Assembly: GCF_019929575.1 (NCBI RefSeq)
Contig: NZ_JAHZPU010000001.1
Coordinates: 62,001 to 126,000 of the forward strand
Length of the DNA stretch: 64,000 bases
Direction: 5' to 3'
DNA from: Streptococcus infantis
GTDB taxonomy: Bacteria > Bacillota > Bacilli > Lactobacillales > Streptococcaceae
Shown in pieces: positions 47,295-57,885 of this stretch. How positions within the stretch are numbered: position 1 is the stretch's first letter; each line of letters starts with the position of its first letter. Both the position numbers and the translations under genes were made by a program. A model generated the notes under the pieces. It was not told where the DNA came from. It searched no databases and was given only the letters and a program-made list of their open reading frames with translations.

Positions 47295-47906
47295 CTACTG
47301 TGCAGGAACTCGAGTGGTTTCAAGATCACTTTCGTTTTTTGGTACTTCCCACTTCCAAAGTCCAATTTTTCCGTTTTGCTCCAATACTTCCAACTGCTTA
47401 AGCGTTTCACCTTGATAAGTAAACGGCTGGTTTACTTGGACCATGACGCGCTTACCTTCGCTAAATTTCTCTGTATGATTCGGATCCTCGATCGCGAAGA
47501 TCGCTTGTGCTGGATAGGTTGCGCCAACTTTACCAAGATCAACCAACTCCAGGCCACGTTTAAAGACTGTAGGGTCCAGCGGGTGGTCAATATCAGTTAC
47601 GCGAGCGAGAACGCTCCATTCTGCAACTTCTTTCACTTTTTGAATTTTTTCGTCTTTCTTCGCGAGTTTTACTTCGTACTCTTGCGCTTGAGTGTGTAAG
47701 TCCTCTTGTAACTTCTTGACACCATCAGCCGGGTTTAACTCGGTCGCAACTTGGCCAAGTACAGCTTGGATCAGTACTTCATCTGATTCGTTGGTACGGT
47801 CCCCAATCAAAACACGCTCAAAGGCCGTGTAAGGGTTCGCTGAACGGATTGAAACGAAGGTGCGTCCTTCTTCTTGCAAGTATTTGTTAATGATTTTAAA
47901 TTCCAT
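47295..47906 (-). CDS. Phage DUF1366-like protein
   Basis: This 203-residue soluble protein starts MEFKIINKYLQEEGRTFVSI, the DUF1366 pattern seen between the tail-fibre and lysis genes of streptococcal siphophages. A charged helical region (about 60-105) is followed by a strand-rich end. GAAAGGATG precedes the ATG. Its role is unknown and it is probably virion-associated. Confidence 0.75.
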   Translation of the reverse strand: MEFKIINKYLQEEGRTFVSIRSANPYTAFERVLIGDRTNESDEVLIQAVLGQVATELNPADGVKKLQEDLHTQAQEYEVKLAKKDEKIQKVKEVAEWSVLARVTDIDHPLDPTVFKRGLELVDLGKVGATYPAQAIFAIEDPNHTEKFSEGKRVMVQVNQPFTYQGETLKQLEVLEQNGKIGLWKWEVPKNESDLETTRVPAQ

Positions 47907-47920
47907 TTAAATCATCCTTT

Positions 47921-48169
47921 CTAAATTTGTTTAGCTTTAACTTCCTCATAGAGGCTTTTAAGTCGTTCATCAGATTGTAGAATCTTATTCATTCCCTCAA
48001 AACCTAACTTGATATTTTCTAAGCTCGACAGTGCCTCGTCACGCTCATTTTTAACTTGTTTCAACTCAGCTAGCGCCTCGTCACGTTCAGCAAGATTGAA
48101 AGCCTCTGAGATACTTTTATTAGCTATCTGAATGCCTAAATTGTTAATAACTTTGTCTGTTGTGTTCAT
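47921..48169 (-). CDS. Small phage protein with coiled coil
   Basis: This 82-residue protein starts MNTTDKVINNLGIQI and is dominated by Lys/Glu-rich helical sequence (LAELKQVKNERDEALSSLEN). ATG 48169 follows GAGGAAG; a longer frame to 48235 begins inside the fibre gene. It lies 16 bp downstream of the tail-fibre gene. The function is unknown. Confidence 0.65.
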   Translation of the reverse strand: MNTTDKVINNLGIQIANKSISEAFNLAERDEALAELKQVKNERDEALSSLENIKLGFEGMNKILQSDERLKSLYEEVKAKQI

Positions 48170-48185
48170 TATTTCTTCCTCTCTG

Positions 48186-51100
48186 TCACAGTGTAACATC
48201 CCAAAATCCGGGCGAACCTTCCCCGTTCTGTACACGAAATTCTCTTAGTCGTTTAAAGTTGTCATTTATCAATTCAAACATTTTTTTTAACGAGGTTGTT
48301 TGAATACCTTGATTGGCATAGCTTGTTAGTATGAGATCGCCAACAATTACGACCTGTCTAGCATCTGGTTCATTGAAGATTTTCAAACCGACAAAGTCTC
48401 TGTTCGGGTTGTGGCTTCCTCGGTCGTTGACACCGAAAGCAAATGCTGCATAATTAGTCCCTTCTGACACTGTGGGAGCAAGGAATGCCTTACGCCCTCC
48501 AGAATTAAATTCTAGTGAGTTTCCGGGTGATTTAAACTCGATACCAGCTCGTCCGTTAAATATAAATTGGTTCGTCTGTAAATTTATGCGCATATTTCCA
48601 TTGATGGAATCAATCTGACCGCCTCTAATCTTCATACCGGTTAGCGTGCCGGCTAAGATACTGCTAGCGTTAACGTTAATAACGTTGATTTTGCTTGCAT
48701 CAATCGTTCCAGCAGTAATTTTACTAGCAGATAGGCTAGCAATCATCCCATCTTTAATCACGGCATTATCAATCAGAGTCTCGCCAGTTATATGGGTCAA
48801 TTTCCCGTCAAGTCGATTATGACCGTTAGCGCCAAGATTAAGACCTGAAACCAAAGCACCAGCACTGGTCAGATTTTGAACAGCCCACGAACCAGCCAGT
48901 TGAGTCATTTTTGTTTGAGTTGCTTCAAGCTTCGCATTCGCATCTGCGACTGCGTCTTCTGGATGTGGTTGCCATGCACGAGGTTTATATCCCTTATACA
49001 AATCGATTTCTGTAATGTACAAATCAGCGGTTCCTGATGATGATCCATTGTTATCAAAACGAATGAACGCATTATCCATTTCTCCAGAATTAAAAGTTAC
49101 TGAAATATCTTCGCACCTAGCGGTAGATAGTTTCTTACCACTAACAATTTGCTTAATGATTGTGAATCCATTACTCTCGCCTGCTCTTCGTCCCAAAATA
49201 AAAACATCATAGCTTAATAAACGACTATTGTTAAAACCTCGAAAATTCAGCATATAGTCAGTATTTCGTTCGAGTTCAAAACGATGACTATCCAAGTGAT
49301 TCTCTCTTTGAGTCGAATTACTTAGACGCATGAGGTCTTTCTGACTATTGTGGTAAAAGTCATGCTTAACTAATCTTCCTAAATTTCGAGTAGATGCCCA
49401 TTCCTTAGTACCATTTTTAAAATCACTATTCTTAATGAGGTTAGGTCCACTTACACTATACTTCCCAACCTCGACCTGGAATAACTGACTAGTCATAGCC
49501 ATACGAGCCACATTGTCTGCGATACTATTGTTAGTATTGCCCAGAATGCGCTCATAGAGGCGACTAGTCTCTTGCACTCGCTGGAAGTCCGTTTGGTTAG
49601 CCTTGCCAGCAATCTGAGAAATGATGCCTGCTAATCTGCCATCAACTGATTGCTTGTAATTGGCAATCTGAGTCGCTATCGTGCCATTCTGAGGGTTGGT
49701 AATAGCTTCAAACCTACGCTCAATGCCTCTCACATCTTCCTGGTGGGTTGATTTACCAACATATTCTCTGGATATCTGCTCACGCACTGCATTAACTTGA
49801 CGAGCACTCTCCTCACGAGTGTAGCGTTGTAGTTCTTCCTTTCGCTGACCGTCTTTATTGACATAGTCCTGAACAGTTGACAATTCTGTACGCAGTTTAC
49901 CAGCTTCAGCTACAACTAAGGTCTTATCTGCTTTATCCTTGGTTGCGTTCAGGATTTCCTGACGGATAGAGCTTGCTCTCACCTCAAATTCAGCCAGACT
50001 CAACATCTGATTTAGCTTGTTCTGTGTGTCTGTCTCAAGACTCTTCACAGACTGCCTGATATTCTCAGCAGTCACGTTGAGTGAGCTGATATCCGCTTTG
50101 GTTCTAAGACCTTCAGTCAGACGACTCACCCCAGCATCGAGTGCATCAGCACGCTGTCTGAAACTGGATTCAACAATTGAAATCTGACCTTCTATATCTT
50201 CAGGAGCTTCACTGTAATCAGTCGAGATATTCCCTCGTTCCAACTTAAGACCTGCAACATATACAGGAGCTTCAGTATTGAATCTCTCGATGCGTGGCAA
50301 AATAAATCCTGATTCTGTAATTTCGAAAGTCACAGAAGTTCGCTGCCATTCGTTTGAAATAGCCACTGAGGACATGTATGGCGATGTTCTAGCACGCTGA
50401 TTGGTTGAAGCATGTGTGAAATACACATTTATCCGATCTCTATCGATGCTACTCTTGATGTAGAACGAGAGAGTATAGACTTCGCCTTTTTGGGTTTCAA
50501 AAGCCTGTGATATGCCGAACCATGTACCTACTCGGCTCATGACAGTCATGCCTTGATATTTCTCTGACTCTCTCGTCCAATTGCCGAGGTTTACCCAAGA
50601 ACCGCTGAAATCTTTCGAGCCTTTAAATAGGTTGACTCCTCCGACCCTCACACTAGCTATTTTACTAGCCAGCTCCTCGGCTGTCTGCGTGAGTTCTGAC
50701 TTGCTTGCCTTGCCATTGGCCAAGTTGGTCAGTTCTGCCAGTCTACGAGTCGTCATCTCTTCATACGTTGCTTGCGCTGACTTCACACCAGCCAATTCAT
50801 TCTTGGTCTGGATAAGTGCCTTTACTTGCTTCTCAATCTCAGCTGTAACCTGTTCTTGCTTCGGTCGAATATCGTTTGCGATAGTCCGTTTCAGAACGCC
50901 CAAATCGCCTGACAAAGCCGTCTGAGCGTTCGTAGCCTGTCTCTTAAACTCATCAAGTTTGGAAACAGAATCCAACCCAATCCGCTTCGCTTCTTTAGCT
51001 AAATCTTCACTAGTTCCAGCTTTTTTAAAGGCTTCGTCACTTCTGCGTTTGTTTTCTTCACTTGCTTGTTCTACCGCTTTCTTGACTTCATCGAATTTTT

Positions 51101-52346
51101 TTTCAAATTCCGCTGTATCAAGTTTTAACTTTCTAAGCTCCCACTCTGCCCCGTTCCAGGTATACATTTCTGTATCTTCACCAGCCGTTAAGTAAAGAAT
51201 ATCACCACGTCTTATTGTTCCGATTGGCTCATCTTTTGGTTTAGTTGCACCATAATAGACCGTATTCTTACCATCCGCACTAGCAAGCGCCTTTGTAGCT
51301 ACCGCTAGAGCGCTTTCTGCGTATTCTTTACTTTGTCCCACGCTGCGAATGATTGAGCCTTCCGAGCTTATTTGTTTTTGAACGCTTCCGATATCGTTAC
51401 AAGTGACTTTATGGTTAATCAAGCGCCCCGTGACGTCATAAGAACTTTCAAACGAAACAATCCGAATTTTTTCCCAGAATCCTATCGTTTCGTTAATAGC
51501 CATAATATAATCGCCGGCCCGTGGTTGCGTGTATTGATAGCCGGCTCGGGTTAAATCTTCCATATCAAGTTGGACTGATATCGAGTATGAGTTATCCACT
51601 TCAAATTTTAAGCGTCTTAATAACTCGCCGGTATTTTTATAACGTTCATCCGTTACTGGTTCACCTTCGATACGTCCATAAATACTAGCTAGTGGACTTT
51701 CATATTCGGACGTATATCGACCTTTACTATGGTCTTCTTCATCCTTCCACGCACCGAGTCCGCGTTTATATGTAATGAATTTGTTGATATTTTTTTCAAT
51801 CACTAGTTCATTCATATTGAAATTTTTTCGGACGACCGTCGAAAGATCCGCACCGATTTTTTTAGTAATCAGGACGACTTTCCCGGAAACTGAAAACTCA
51901 AGTCCAGCAGCTTTTATAATATCTTTAAACATTTCTAAACGCTTGGAATTTCCGAAGTTCTCTTTACGAATAGAATTCACTCGTACTCTTGGTCCAATCT
52001 GATATCGATAACCGCTATCTTTAAAGATGGCTTCAATATACACTTCAAAACGATGTGATCCATTGAATTCGGTATAACAATTCGAGTGCCCGAAGTCGTA
52101 AAAGAATTGGTGAACGGCGTCGAAGGAAACAGAAAGATTGCGCCCCTCGTCCCGAGGTTTGGCATAAACAATATTATAAAATTCACCGTTAAGCTCAAAT
52201 TTCCAGCCCCTATCAATTTCGGACAAAACTCTATCATTTGAAATAATAGTCCCTGAAACTGAACGCTCACCATTTACGGCATTTTTGACTGTGAATTCAA
52301 CTTGCGCTCCAAAAGCTTCGCCTTTTTCATTGTAAAATGTAAGCAA
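48186..52346 (-). CDS. Phage tail-tip/fibre protein with receptor-binding-like modules
   Basis: This 1386-residue protein starts with TTG behind GGAGGG. In order: an N-terminal tail-associated domain (about 1-340, prophage-tail type); coiled coils (to about 580); a jelly-roll, carbohydrate-binding-like module starting GVNLFKGSKDFSGSW (about 585-710); more coiled coil; a second similar module, GPNLIKNSDFKNGTKEW (about 965-1100); and a repetitive beta-helix-like part (ASKITAGTIDASKINVINV, about 1190) with a short C-terminal helix. It is probably the host-recognition protein. Confidence 0.85.
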   Translation of the reverse strand: MLTFYNEKGEAFGAQVEFTVKNAVNGERSVSGTIISNDRVLSEIDRGWKFELNGEFYNIVYAKPRDEGRNLSVSFDAVHQFFYDFGHSNCYTEFNGSHRFEVYIEAIFKDSGYRYQIGPRVRVNSIRKENFGNSKRLEMFKDIIKAAGLEFSVSGKVVLITKKIGADLSTVVRKNFNMNELVIEKNINKFITYKRGLGAWKDEEDHSKGRYTSEYESPLASIYGRIEGEPVTDERYKNTGELLRRLKFEVDNSYSISVQLDMEDLTRAGYQYTQPRAGDYIMAINETIGFWEKIRIVSFESSYDVTGRLINHKVTCNDIGSVQKQISSEGSIIRSVGQSKEYAESALAVATKALASADGKNTVYYGATKPKDEPIGTIRRGDILYLTAGEDTEMYTWNGAEWELRKLKLDTAEFEKKFDEVKKAVEQASEENKRRSDEAFKKAGTSEDLAKEAKRIGLDSVSKLDEFKRQATNAQTALSGDLGVLKRTIANDIRPKQEQVTAEIEKQVKALIQTKNELAGVKSAQATYEEMTTRRLAELTNLANGKASKSELTQTAEELASKIASVRVGGVNLFKGSKDFSGSWVNLGNWTRESEKYQGMTVMSRVGTWFGISQAFETQKGEVYTLSFYIKSSIDRDRINVYFTHASTNQRARTSPYMSSVAISNEWQRTSVTFEITESGFILPRIERFNTEAPVYVAGLKLERGNISTDYSEAPEDIEGQISIVESSFRQRADALDAGVSRLTEGLRTKADISSLNVTAENIRQSVKSLETDTQNKLNQMLSLAEFEVRASSIRQEILNATKDKADKTLVVAEAGKLRTELSTVQDYVNKDGQRKEELQRYTREESARQVNAVREQISREYVGKSTHQEDVRGIERRFEAITNPQNGTIATQIANYKQSVDGRLAGIISQIAGKANQTDFQRVQETSRLYERILGNTNNSIADNVARMAMTSQLFQVEVGKYSVSGPNLIKNSDFKNGTKEWASTRNLGRLVKHDFYHNSQKDLMRLSNSTQRENHLDSHRFELERNTDYMLNFRGFNNSRLLSYDVFILGRRAGESNGFTIIKQIVSGKKLSTARCEDISVTFNSGEMDNAFIRFDNNGSSSGTADLYITEIDLYKGYKPRAWQPHPEDAVADANAKLEATQTKMTQLAGSWAVQNLTSAGALVSGLNLGANGHNRLDGKLTHITGETLIDNAVIKDGMIASLSASKITAGTIDASKINVINVNASSILAGTLTGMKIRGGQIDSINGNMRINLQTNQFIFNGRAGIEFKSPGNSLEFNSGGRKAFLAPTVSEGTNYAAFAFGVNDRGSHNPNRDFVGLKIFNEPDARQVVIVGDLILTSYANQGIQTTSLKKMFELINDNFKRLREFRVQNGEGSPGFWDVTL

Positions 52347-52360
52347 TGTTTCCCTCCTTC

Positions 52361-53218
52361 CTATTTGTATAATTCTTTAAAACCAATTATCTTGATTGTG
52401 CCTTTAAAATTCGTAGCCCACGGGATTTTCTTATTCGCTTTTGGTTTAATCACGAAATACTCGAAATTCGTCCGATTATTGACATTATCACTAATAGAGC
52501 CAGTAAATAATCGTGTTTCCATTCCTGTAAGCCTTAATTTATTTCCCGATTGGATAGGCGTTTGGACGTGATTATATGTAAACCGTCGCTCGTCAATCTC
52601 AAGAAAGAAATTCGTTTGTTGAGCGTTTGCTGTTAATTCAACAATAAACGGAACTTCTAACTGACTAAGTGTGGCCGTCCCCGCATAATCAAACGTATTT
52701 GTTGAAAGCGTGATATTTTCCGGTACTGTTTCGCCATACGGCAATTCCGAAGTTACAAAACCAAAAGAAACGTTATATTTCAATCCTGCGGAAGATTTTC
52801 CGATGAACTCATATTCAATCGAACCATTATTGACGACCTTATAACGATATTTCCATGCTATATGAGGTATTGTTCCGAGGTTTAATTCGCCCGTTTTCGC
52901 TCCTGGTAGTTCAAATCCGTACAAGTCATCTTGTACTGGGTGCATTTTGGTAATGTAAAAACCATCATCCCCTAAAACATATCGATTCAATTCGTCTTTT
53001 TTATCAAAAAAGGCTTCCATCGTTGGGACAGTAAGCCTTGCTTTTACTTCTATTATTTTTTCGGTATAGGTCAAGCCGTCAAAAATTCGACCATTGCGAC
53101 CTTTTACCGTTCGTGTTGAAATATCCACGGCCGGGGAAGAATCATCGACCGCGATATTATATAAGCCCAGCTCCGACAATTTCCGAATCCGACCGTCTTT
53201 TTCAATCAATAAATCCAT
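52361..53218 (-). CDS. Distal tail protein (Dit, phage tail family)
   Basis: This 285-residue protein starts MDLLIEKDGRIRKLSELGLY, the Sipho-tail/Dit N-terminal belt fold, followed by a galectin-like C-terminal half. Dit forms the ring joining tail tube and tip. It lies between the tape measure gene and the fibre gene, the usual position. Spacing to the fibre gene is 14 bp. Confidence 0.85.
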   Translation of the reverse strand: MDLLIEKDGRIRKLSELGLYNIAVDDSSPAVDISTRTVKGRNGRIFDGLTYTEKIIEVKARLTVPTMEAFFDKKDELNRYVLGDDGFYITKMHPVQDDLYGFELPGAKTGELNLGTIPHIAWKYRYKVVNNGSIEYEFIGKSSAGLKYNVSFGFVTSELPYGETVPENITLSTNTFDYAGTATLSQLEVPFIVELTANAQQTNFFLEIDERRFTYNHVQTPIQSGNKLRLTGMETRLFTGSISDNVNNRTNFEYFVIKPKANKKIPWATNFKGTIKIIGFKELYK

Positions 53219-53227
53219 GAGTCCCCC

Positions 53228-56200
53228 TTACGCGAAATATTCAGAAAGTGCTTGTTCTCTAGCGTCTTTCTCTTTGATTGTTGTATAAATCTTGTCACCC
53301 ACAATTTCATTATGGACTTCAAATTTAGCATTTGATAATTGAGAATTCTTCACATCATCGCTTAGATTTTCCAAGCTTGATTTCAGACCAGTATTATTCA
53401 CACTGGCTGAAGTTGTGATCAAGCTATCAACACCATAACTTTGGTCTGTAATCGCCATCGCATACTGTTTCGCAACACCATTGATTCTGCGCACCCAATC
53501 AGACATACCGATATACATCCCCTCACCTGTGAATCCACCAATAGATTTCATCACTCGAGAAGGAGAATGGATGTCCAGAGCAGAACGCATCACGCTTGCA
53601 ATGTTAGAAGCGATTGAATATGCGAGTGAGTAAAGACTACCGGCCATGCTTGCTAGTCCATTGTAAAGACCAGAACCAGCATGAACACCAACAGAGTACA
53701 GATGACTAGCTAGCGTATTGAATATACTCACAATCTGACTATTTGCAGAAGACGAAATGCTGACTGCTTGATTCATTCCGCTATTAAAAGCAGATGATAC
53801 AGCAGTCATGCCCTGTTGGACATAACTCTTAACCTTGTTCAGAGCACTATCAAATGTCTGGGCCATCTTGTTTCCGCCTGAAGTTGCAGCTTGGGTAACT
53901 TTATTCATGCCGTCTGTAACAGCCTTAGAAACACCGTTCATGGCATTTTTCGCAGCAGTTTCAGCATTCTTGAAGTTACTTGTGACAGCATTCGCAACCG
54001 CTTGAGAGCTACTTTCAGCGTTAGACTGCATAGTAGAAAATGCTGAGGTAGTAGATCCTTGCATGCTATTTGCTGAACCTGTCGCATTTCCACTCATGGT
54101 GCTATAATTACCTGAAACAGCAGCAGCTGTACTACTAGAAATAGCACTTGCATTACTTTGAACAGTCTGGAATGCAGTATTTGAGTCTACTTGAAGAGCT
54201 TGTAAATAAGAGCTAGCACTTGTATTTAACCCGCTCAAATTGCTTGACACATTCGCATTCATTGTAGCTGACTCTGTCGTTGCAGTCGTTTGGGCTTGTT
54301 GCATATTAGTAGATACATTGCTACTAAACATCTGCATGTCGATACCGGCAGCTGCTGCAAGACCTTGCATACTTGTATCGACATTTGTACTCATAGTATT
54401 AACCTTGGTTTGAGTATCAAGGTTCATTGCATCCATGGAAAGACCGACATTCGTTTGCATGGTTTGAGCCTGCAAGGTTGCATTTGTTGACATTTCTGTC
54501 GTTTTAGCAGAAACATGATCCGACATTTCTGTCGTCTTAGCCTTAACAACTTCGCTTCCTTCGGTTGTTTTCCCGGTAACAAAATCCCACATACCACCGA
54601 AGAAATCTCCTACTGCTGAAACTACTCCACCGATTGCTTCAGGAACAGCTGTTAACATCGCCTTGCCTAATTCAAAAATAATTTTTGCGCCAGCTTCAAG
54701 AATTTTTGGTAAACCTGCAATCAAACTGATGACTAATTGTGCGATCAGTTGCAGACCACCCTGAATCAGTTGAGGCGTTGCTTGCATCAATCCAGAAACA
54801 AGAGAAGATACAATTTGAGCAGCTGAAGCTATGATTTGTGGCAAGTTTTGAATCAAACCTGTCACAAGAGACACTATTAGCTGAATACCGCCCTGAATTA
54901 TTGCAGGCAAGTTAGATACCAATCCCTGGATAAAGGATGTGATAACCTGTACCGCAATTTGCAAAATTGTTGGTAATGATTGGATGATTCCATTAATAAG
55001 ATTTTGTTGGATTTGAATGCCATTCTGAATAATACTTGGCATTTGTTGGCCAAGACCAGTCAAGAATGTCGTCACAGCCTGTTGAGCTGACTGTAAAATC
55101 TGCGGAAGATTATTAAGGACGCCTTGCACTAGATTTGCTAGCAATTCAACACCCATACTAAGTAACTGCGGAAGTGCACTAGCAATAGACTGCACAAATG
55201 TTCCAATCACAGTCACTGCTGAACTGATTAGAGATGTAGCGTTCTGCCCTACTCCTTGAACCAAGCTACCAATCAAATCAACACCAGCCTGTACCAAGAC
55301 AGGGAACATGGTTGCAAAAGCGCTGGCAAATTTAGCAATCAAATCAGCTCCCGATGCTATTAAAGCAGGAATTTGACTAGTTATGCCTGACACAAGATTT
55401 TGAATGATTTGAGGTCCTTTAGTCGTTACTGTATTTAATAACTGGTCTATTTGTGTACCAAATTGGTTGTTAATGATTCCCAAACCAGCCACGACGAGCC
55501 CAAGGATTGCAGTAGGTCCGATAGCAGCCAAAGCTACACTCATGACAGAGCTGATACCCTGCGACATTTGGCCCACCATTGCAGTCGCTTCCCCTCCAGC
55601 GCGACCTAAAATAGCTGGTACTCCTCCGATTTTTGAAGTGAAATTAATGATAGAATCCCCTGCGTGCCCGAAAACAAGACCCGCAGAATTTCCAAAAGTT
55701 GTAACTTTGCCACCCAGCTCGCCCAAGAGACCTGTCATTTTGGACAGTCCCTTAGTCGCAGGACCAAACGCGAAAGCACCTACCACCCCAGCGATAGCTG
55801 GTTGTAATCTAACCATCACGCTTTCAAATTTGCCCGCTTGTTCCTCGGTCATTTTTGTTCCGTTCAAAAACTGATTAAGAGCTGGATTCAATGAGTTTAA
55901 AGCGTCAAGGAATGTTTGCAAGCCTTTTGAGTTGGAAATTTTATCCACTAACTTATCAACGTATTTTACTAACGTTGTAAGCACCGGTAAAACTGCCGTC
56001 CCGACCTTAATTTGCAACGTTTCAAACGAACCACTCAAGGCTTCGATAGCCCCTTTTAAGTTGTTCAATTTTTCTGCCGCTACTTGAGCCGCCGTCACTT
56101 TATCGATAGCGGCTTGCATATTGTTTGCGCCTTCTGCTCCCTCGTTCATCGCGATAGTTGCAGCACGCACCGCGTCCGTACCGAATAACGTCTTCAAGGC

Positions 56201-57862
56201 CATTTGTTTTTCTGCGTCCGTTAAATGTCCCAACTTATCTTTCAAAACTTGAGAAATTTCCGCGAACGATTTTATTTTGCCTTCCGCCGTGAAGAATTGG
56301 TTAGCCCCGTCCTTAGTAATGATCCCGAGTTCGTGCATTGCTTCATATTGCCCCTTTGTTGAAGGTTGCAAGTTCATAAGCATTGTCTTGAGCGATGTCC
56401 CGGCGTCTGAACCTTTAAGTCCGTTTTGCGCGAATACTGCGAGGGCGTTTGTGGTATCACGGAACGATAGACCAAGCCCAGAAGCCACCGGAGCGACCAT
56501 GGAAAGACCATATTTCAATTCGTGGACGTCTGTTGCTGACGCGTTAGCAGCTCCCGCGAGTTGATTTGCCGCTTGTGTAGCTGTCATGCCGTCACGACGG
56601 AAGGCGTTCAATGCCGTTGATGTAATTTCAGCAGCTTCTTTCAAGTCCAATTCCCCAGCGGTTGCTAAGTTTAGCGACGCGGTAAGTCCACCGTTTAGAA
56701 TGTCTTGCGTGGAAACCCCAGCTTTTGCTAGTTCCCCCACGGCGTCCGCTGCTTCTGCTGCTGAGAAGGCTGTATCTGCCCCGGCTTTAATAGCTGCGTC
56801 GTTGAATTTCTTCATCGTTTCTGCGCTTTCGCCAGTAACAGCCTTGATATTGCTCATTTTAGCCTCGAACTCGGCCGCTTTTGAAATCGTGCTCTTAATT
56901 GCTTGTTTTCCAAGATCAAAAGCCTTATATGCAGCAGCAACTCCGATAACTTGCTTTAATAACCCACTAGAAGCACTTGCGGCGCTATTCGTATGGCTTA
57001 CAATTCCAGTCAAAGCACTAACGGCTTTCTGTCCGGTTGTTTGAAACGCATTTCCGAGCGTTCCTCCGACGTGTGTCGCGAGCTTGCTCGTTGCTGATAA
57101 CAAACGTCCACCGAATGAGTTACTAACTCGATCCGCGAAGCCGTTTACTTTGGTTGTCAAGCCTGAAAACAAGCTGGACCATGACGAATTGATAGGGTTT
57201 AAAACTCTTTGACCGAGCGAGCTTGTCACTCGTTGCGCTGCCGATAAAACGCGAGCCTCGAAAGCTGCTAAACTATTGGCAATGCCATTAAACGCGGTCT
57301 TGTAAGGTCCACTCATATTTTTAGCAGAATTCGCAAACACCGAACCGATTGAATGAGCTTTCGAGCTGATTCGTGTTGCCATCGAGTCGATACTATTCGC
57401 CATTTCTGCGAAAGCGCTCTTTGGTGATTTTATCGCGTTTGCGATATCAAAACTAAACGCTTTTTTAAACCCTGAATTAACTTTTGAACCGAACGACAAA
57501 ATTTCGTTTTTCATCGTCCCAAAAATGCCTTTTATATCATTTGATAGACGGATAAGGCCATTTCTCAAGGGTTCGGGCAATTTTGCGCCAATATTTGAAG
57601 CGATACGTTGAAGCTCACCCATAGCGATTTTTACGCCACCAGTCAGACCTTGACCGATTTTAGAGCCTATCGATTGATTATTACTAGCTAGCCGGTTCAT
57701 TAATTCCCCAACTTCGCGAATCATCTGATTGGCGCTTTTAGAAGCAGATTGCGCGGCCGTTTCAAATGCTTTTTTAGTTGAATTCACGACCTCGTTCATC
57801 GCCTTATCGTATTCGGTTAAATCCGCACCAATAAGGGCTTCGATTGAGCCATCAAAAGCCAT
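53228..57862 (-). CDS. Phage tail tape measure protein
   Basis: This 1544-residue protein sets tail length. The N-terminal part is Ala/Ser-rich helix. A core domain (about 330-620, with GAEGANNMQ) belongs to the TP901-type tape measure family. A region of about 1000-1250 consists of repeated hydrophobic units such as PQIIASAAQIVSSLVSGLMQ, and residues 1260-1460 are Met/Ser/Thr/Asn-rich with an 11-residue-like rhythm. ATG 57862 follows AGGAGG; an adjacent GTG is less well spaced. It implies a long tail. Confidence 0.93.
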   Translation of the reverse strand: MAFDGSIEALIGADLTEYDKAMNEVVNSTKKAFETAAQSASKSANQMIREVGELMNRLASNNQSIGSKIGQGLTGGVKIAMGELQRIASNIGAKLPEPLRNGLIRLSNDIKGIFGTMKNEILSFGSKVNSGFKKAFSFDIANAIKSPKSAFAEMANSIDSMATRISSKAHSIGSVFANSAKNMSGPYKTAFNGIANSLAAFEARVLSAAQRVTSSLGQRVLNPINSSWSSLFSGLTTKVNGFADRVSNSFGGRLLSATSKLATHVGGTLGNAFQTTGQKAVSALTGIVSHTNSAASASSGLLKQVIGVAAAYKAFDLGKQAIKSTISKAAEFEAKMSNIKAVTGESAETMKKFNDAAIKAGADTAFSAAEAADAVGELAKAGVSTQDILNGGLTASLNLATAGELDLKEAAEITSTALNAFRRDGMTATQAANQLAGAANASATDVHELKYGLSMVAPVASGLGLSFRDTTNALAVFAQNGLKGSDAGTSLKTMLMNLQPSTKGQYEAMHELGIITKDGANQFFTAEGKIKSFAEISQVLKDKLGHLTDAEKQMALKTLFGTDAVRAATIAMNEGAEGANNMQAAIDKVTAAQVAAEKLNNLKGAIEALSGSFETLQIKVGTAVLPVLTTLVKYVDKLVDKISNSKGLQTFLDALNSLNPALNQFLNGTKMTEEQAGKFESVMVRLQPAIAGVVGAFAFGPATKGLSKMTGLLGELGGKVTTFGNSAGLVFGHAGDSIINFTSKIGGVPAILGRAGGEATAMVGQMSQGISSVMSVALAAIGPTAILGLVVAGLGIINNQFGTQIDQLLNTVTTKGPQIIQNLVSGITSQIPALIASGADLIAKFASAFATMFPVLVQAGVDLIGSLVQGVGQNATSLISSAVTVIGTFVQSIASALPQLLSMGVELLANLVQGVLNNLPQILQSAQQAVTTFLTGLGQQMPSIIQNGIQIQQNLINGIIQSLPTILQIAVQVITSFIQGLVSNLPAIIQGGIQLIVSLVTGLIQNLPQIIASAAQIVSSLVSGLMQATPQLIQGGLQLIAQLVISLIAGLPKILEAGAKIIFELGKAMLTAVPEAIGGVVSAVGDFFGGMWDFVTGKTTEGSEVVKAKTTEMSDHVSAKTTEMSTNATLQAQTMQTNVGLSMDAMNLDTQTKVNTMSTNVDTSMQGLAAAAGIDMQMFSSNVSTNMQQAQTTATTESATMNANVSSNLSGLNTSASSYLQALQVDSNTAFQTVQSNASAISSSTAAAVSGNYSTMSGNATGSANSMQGSTTSAFSTMQSNAESSSQAVANAVTSNFKNAETAAKNAMNGVSKAVTDGMNKVTQAATSGGNKMAQTFDSALNKVKSYVQQGMTAVSSAFNSGMNQAVSISSSANSQIVSIFNTLASHLYSVGVHAGSGLYNGLASMAGSLYSLAYSIASNIASVMRSALDIHSPSRVMKSIGGFTGEGMYIGMSDWVRRINGVAKQYAMAITDQSYGVDSLITTSASVNNTGLKSSLENLSDDVKNSQLSNAKFEVHNEIVGDKIYTTIKEKDAREQALSEYFA

Positions 57863-57885
57863 CACTTCACCTCCTTTTTCTTTTT

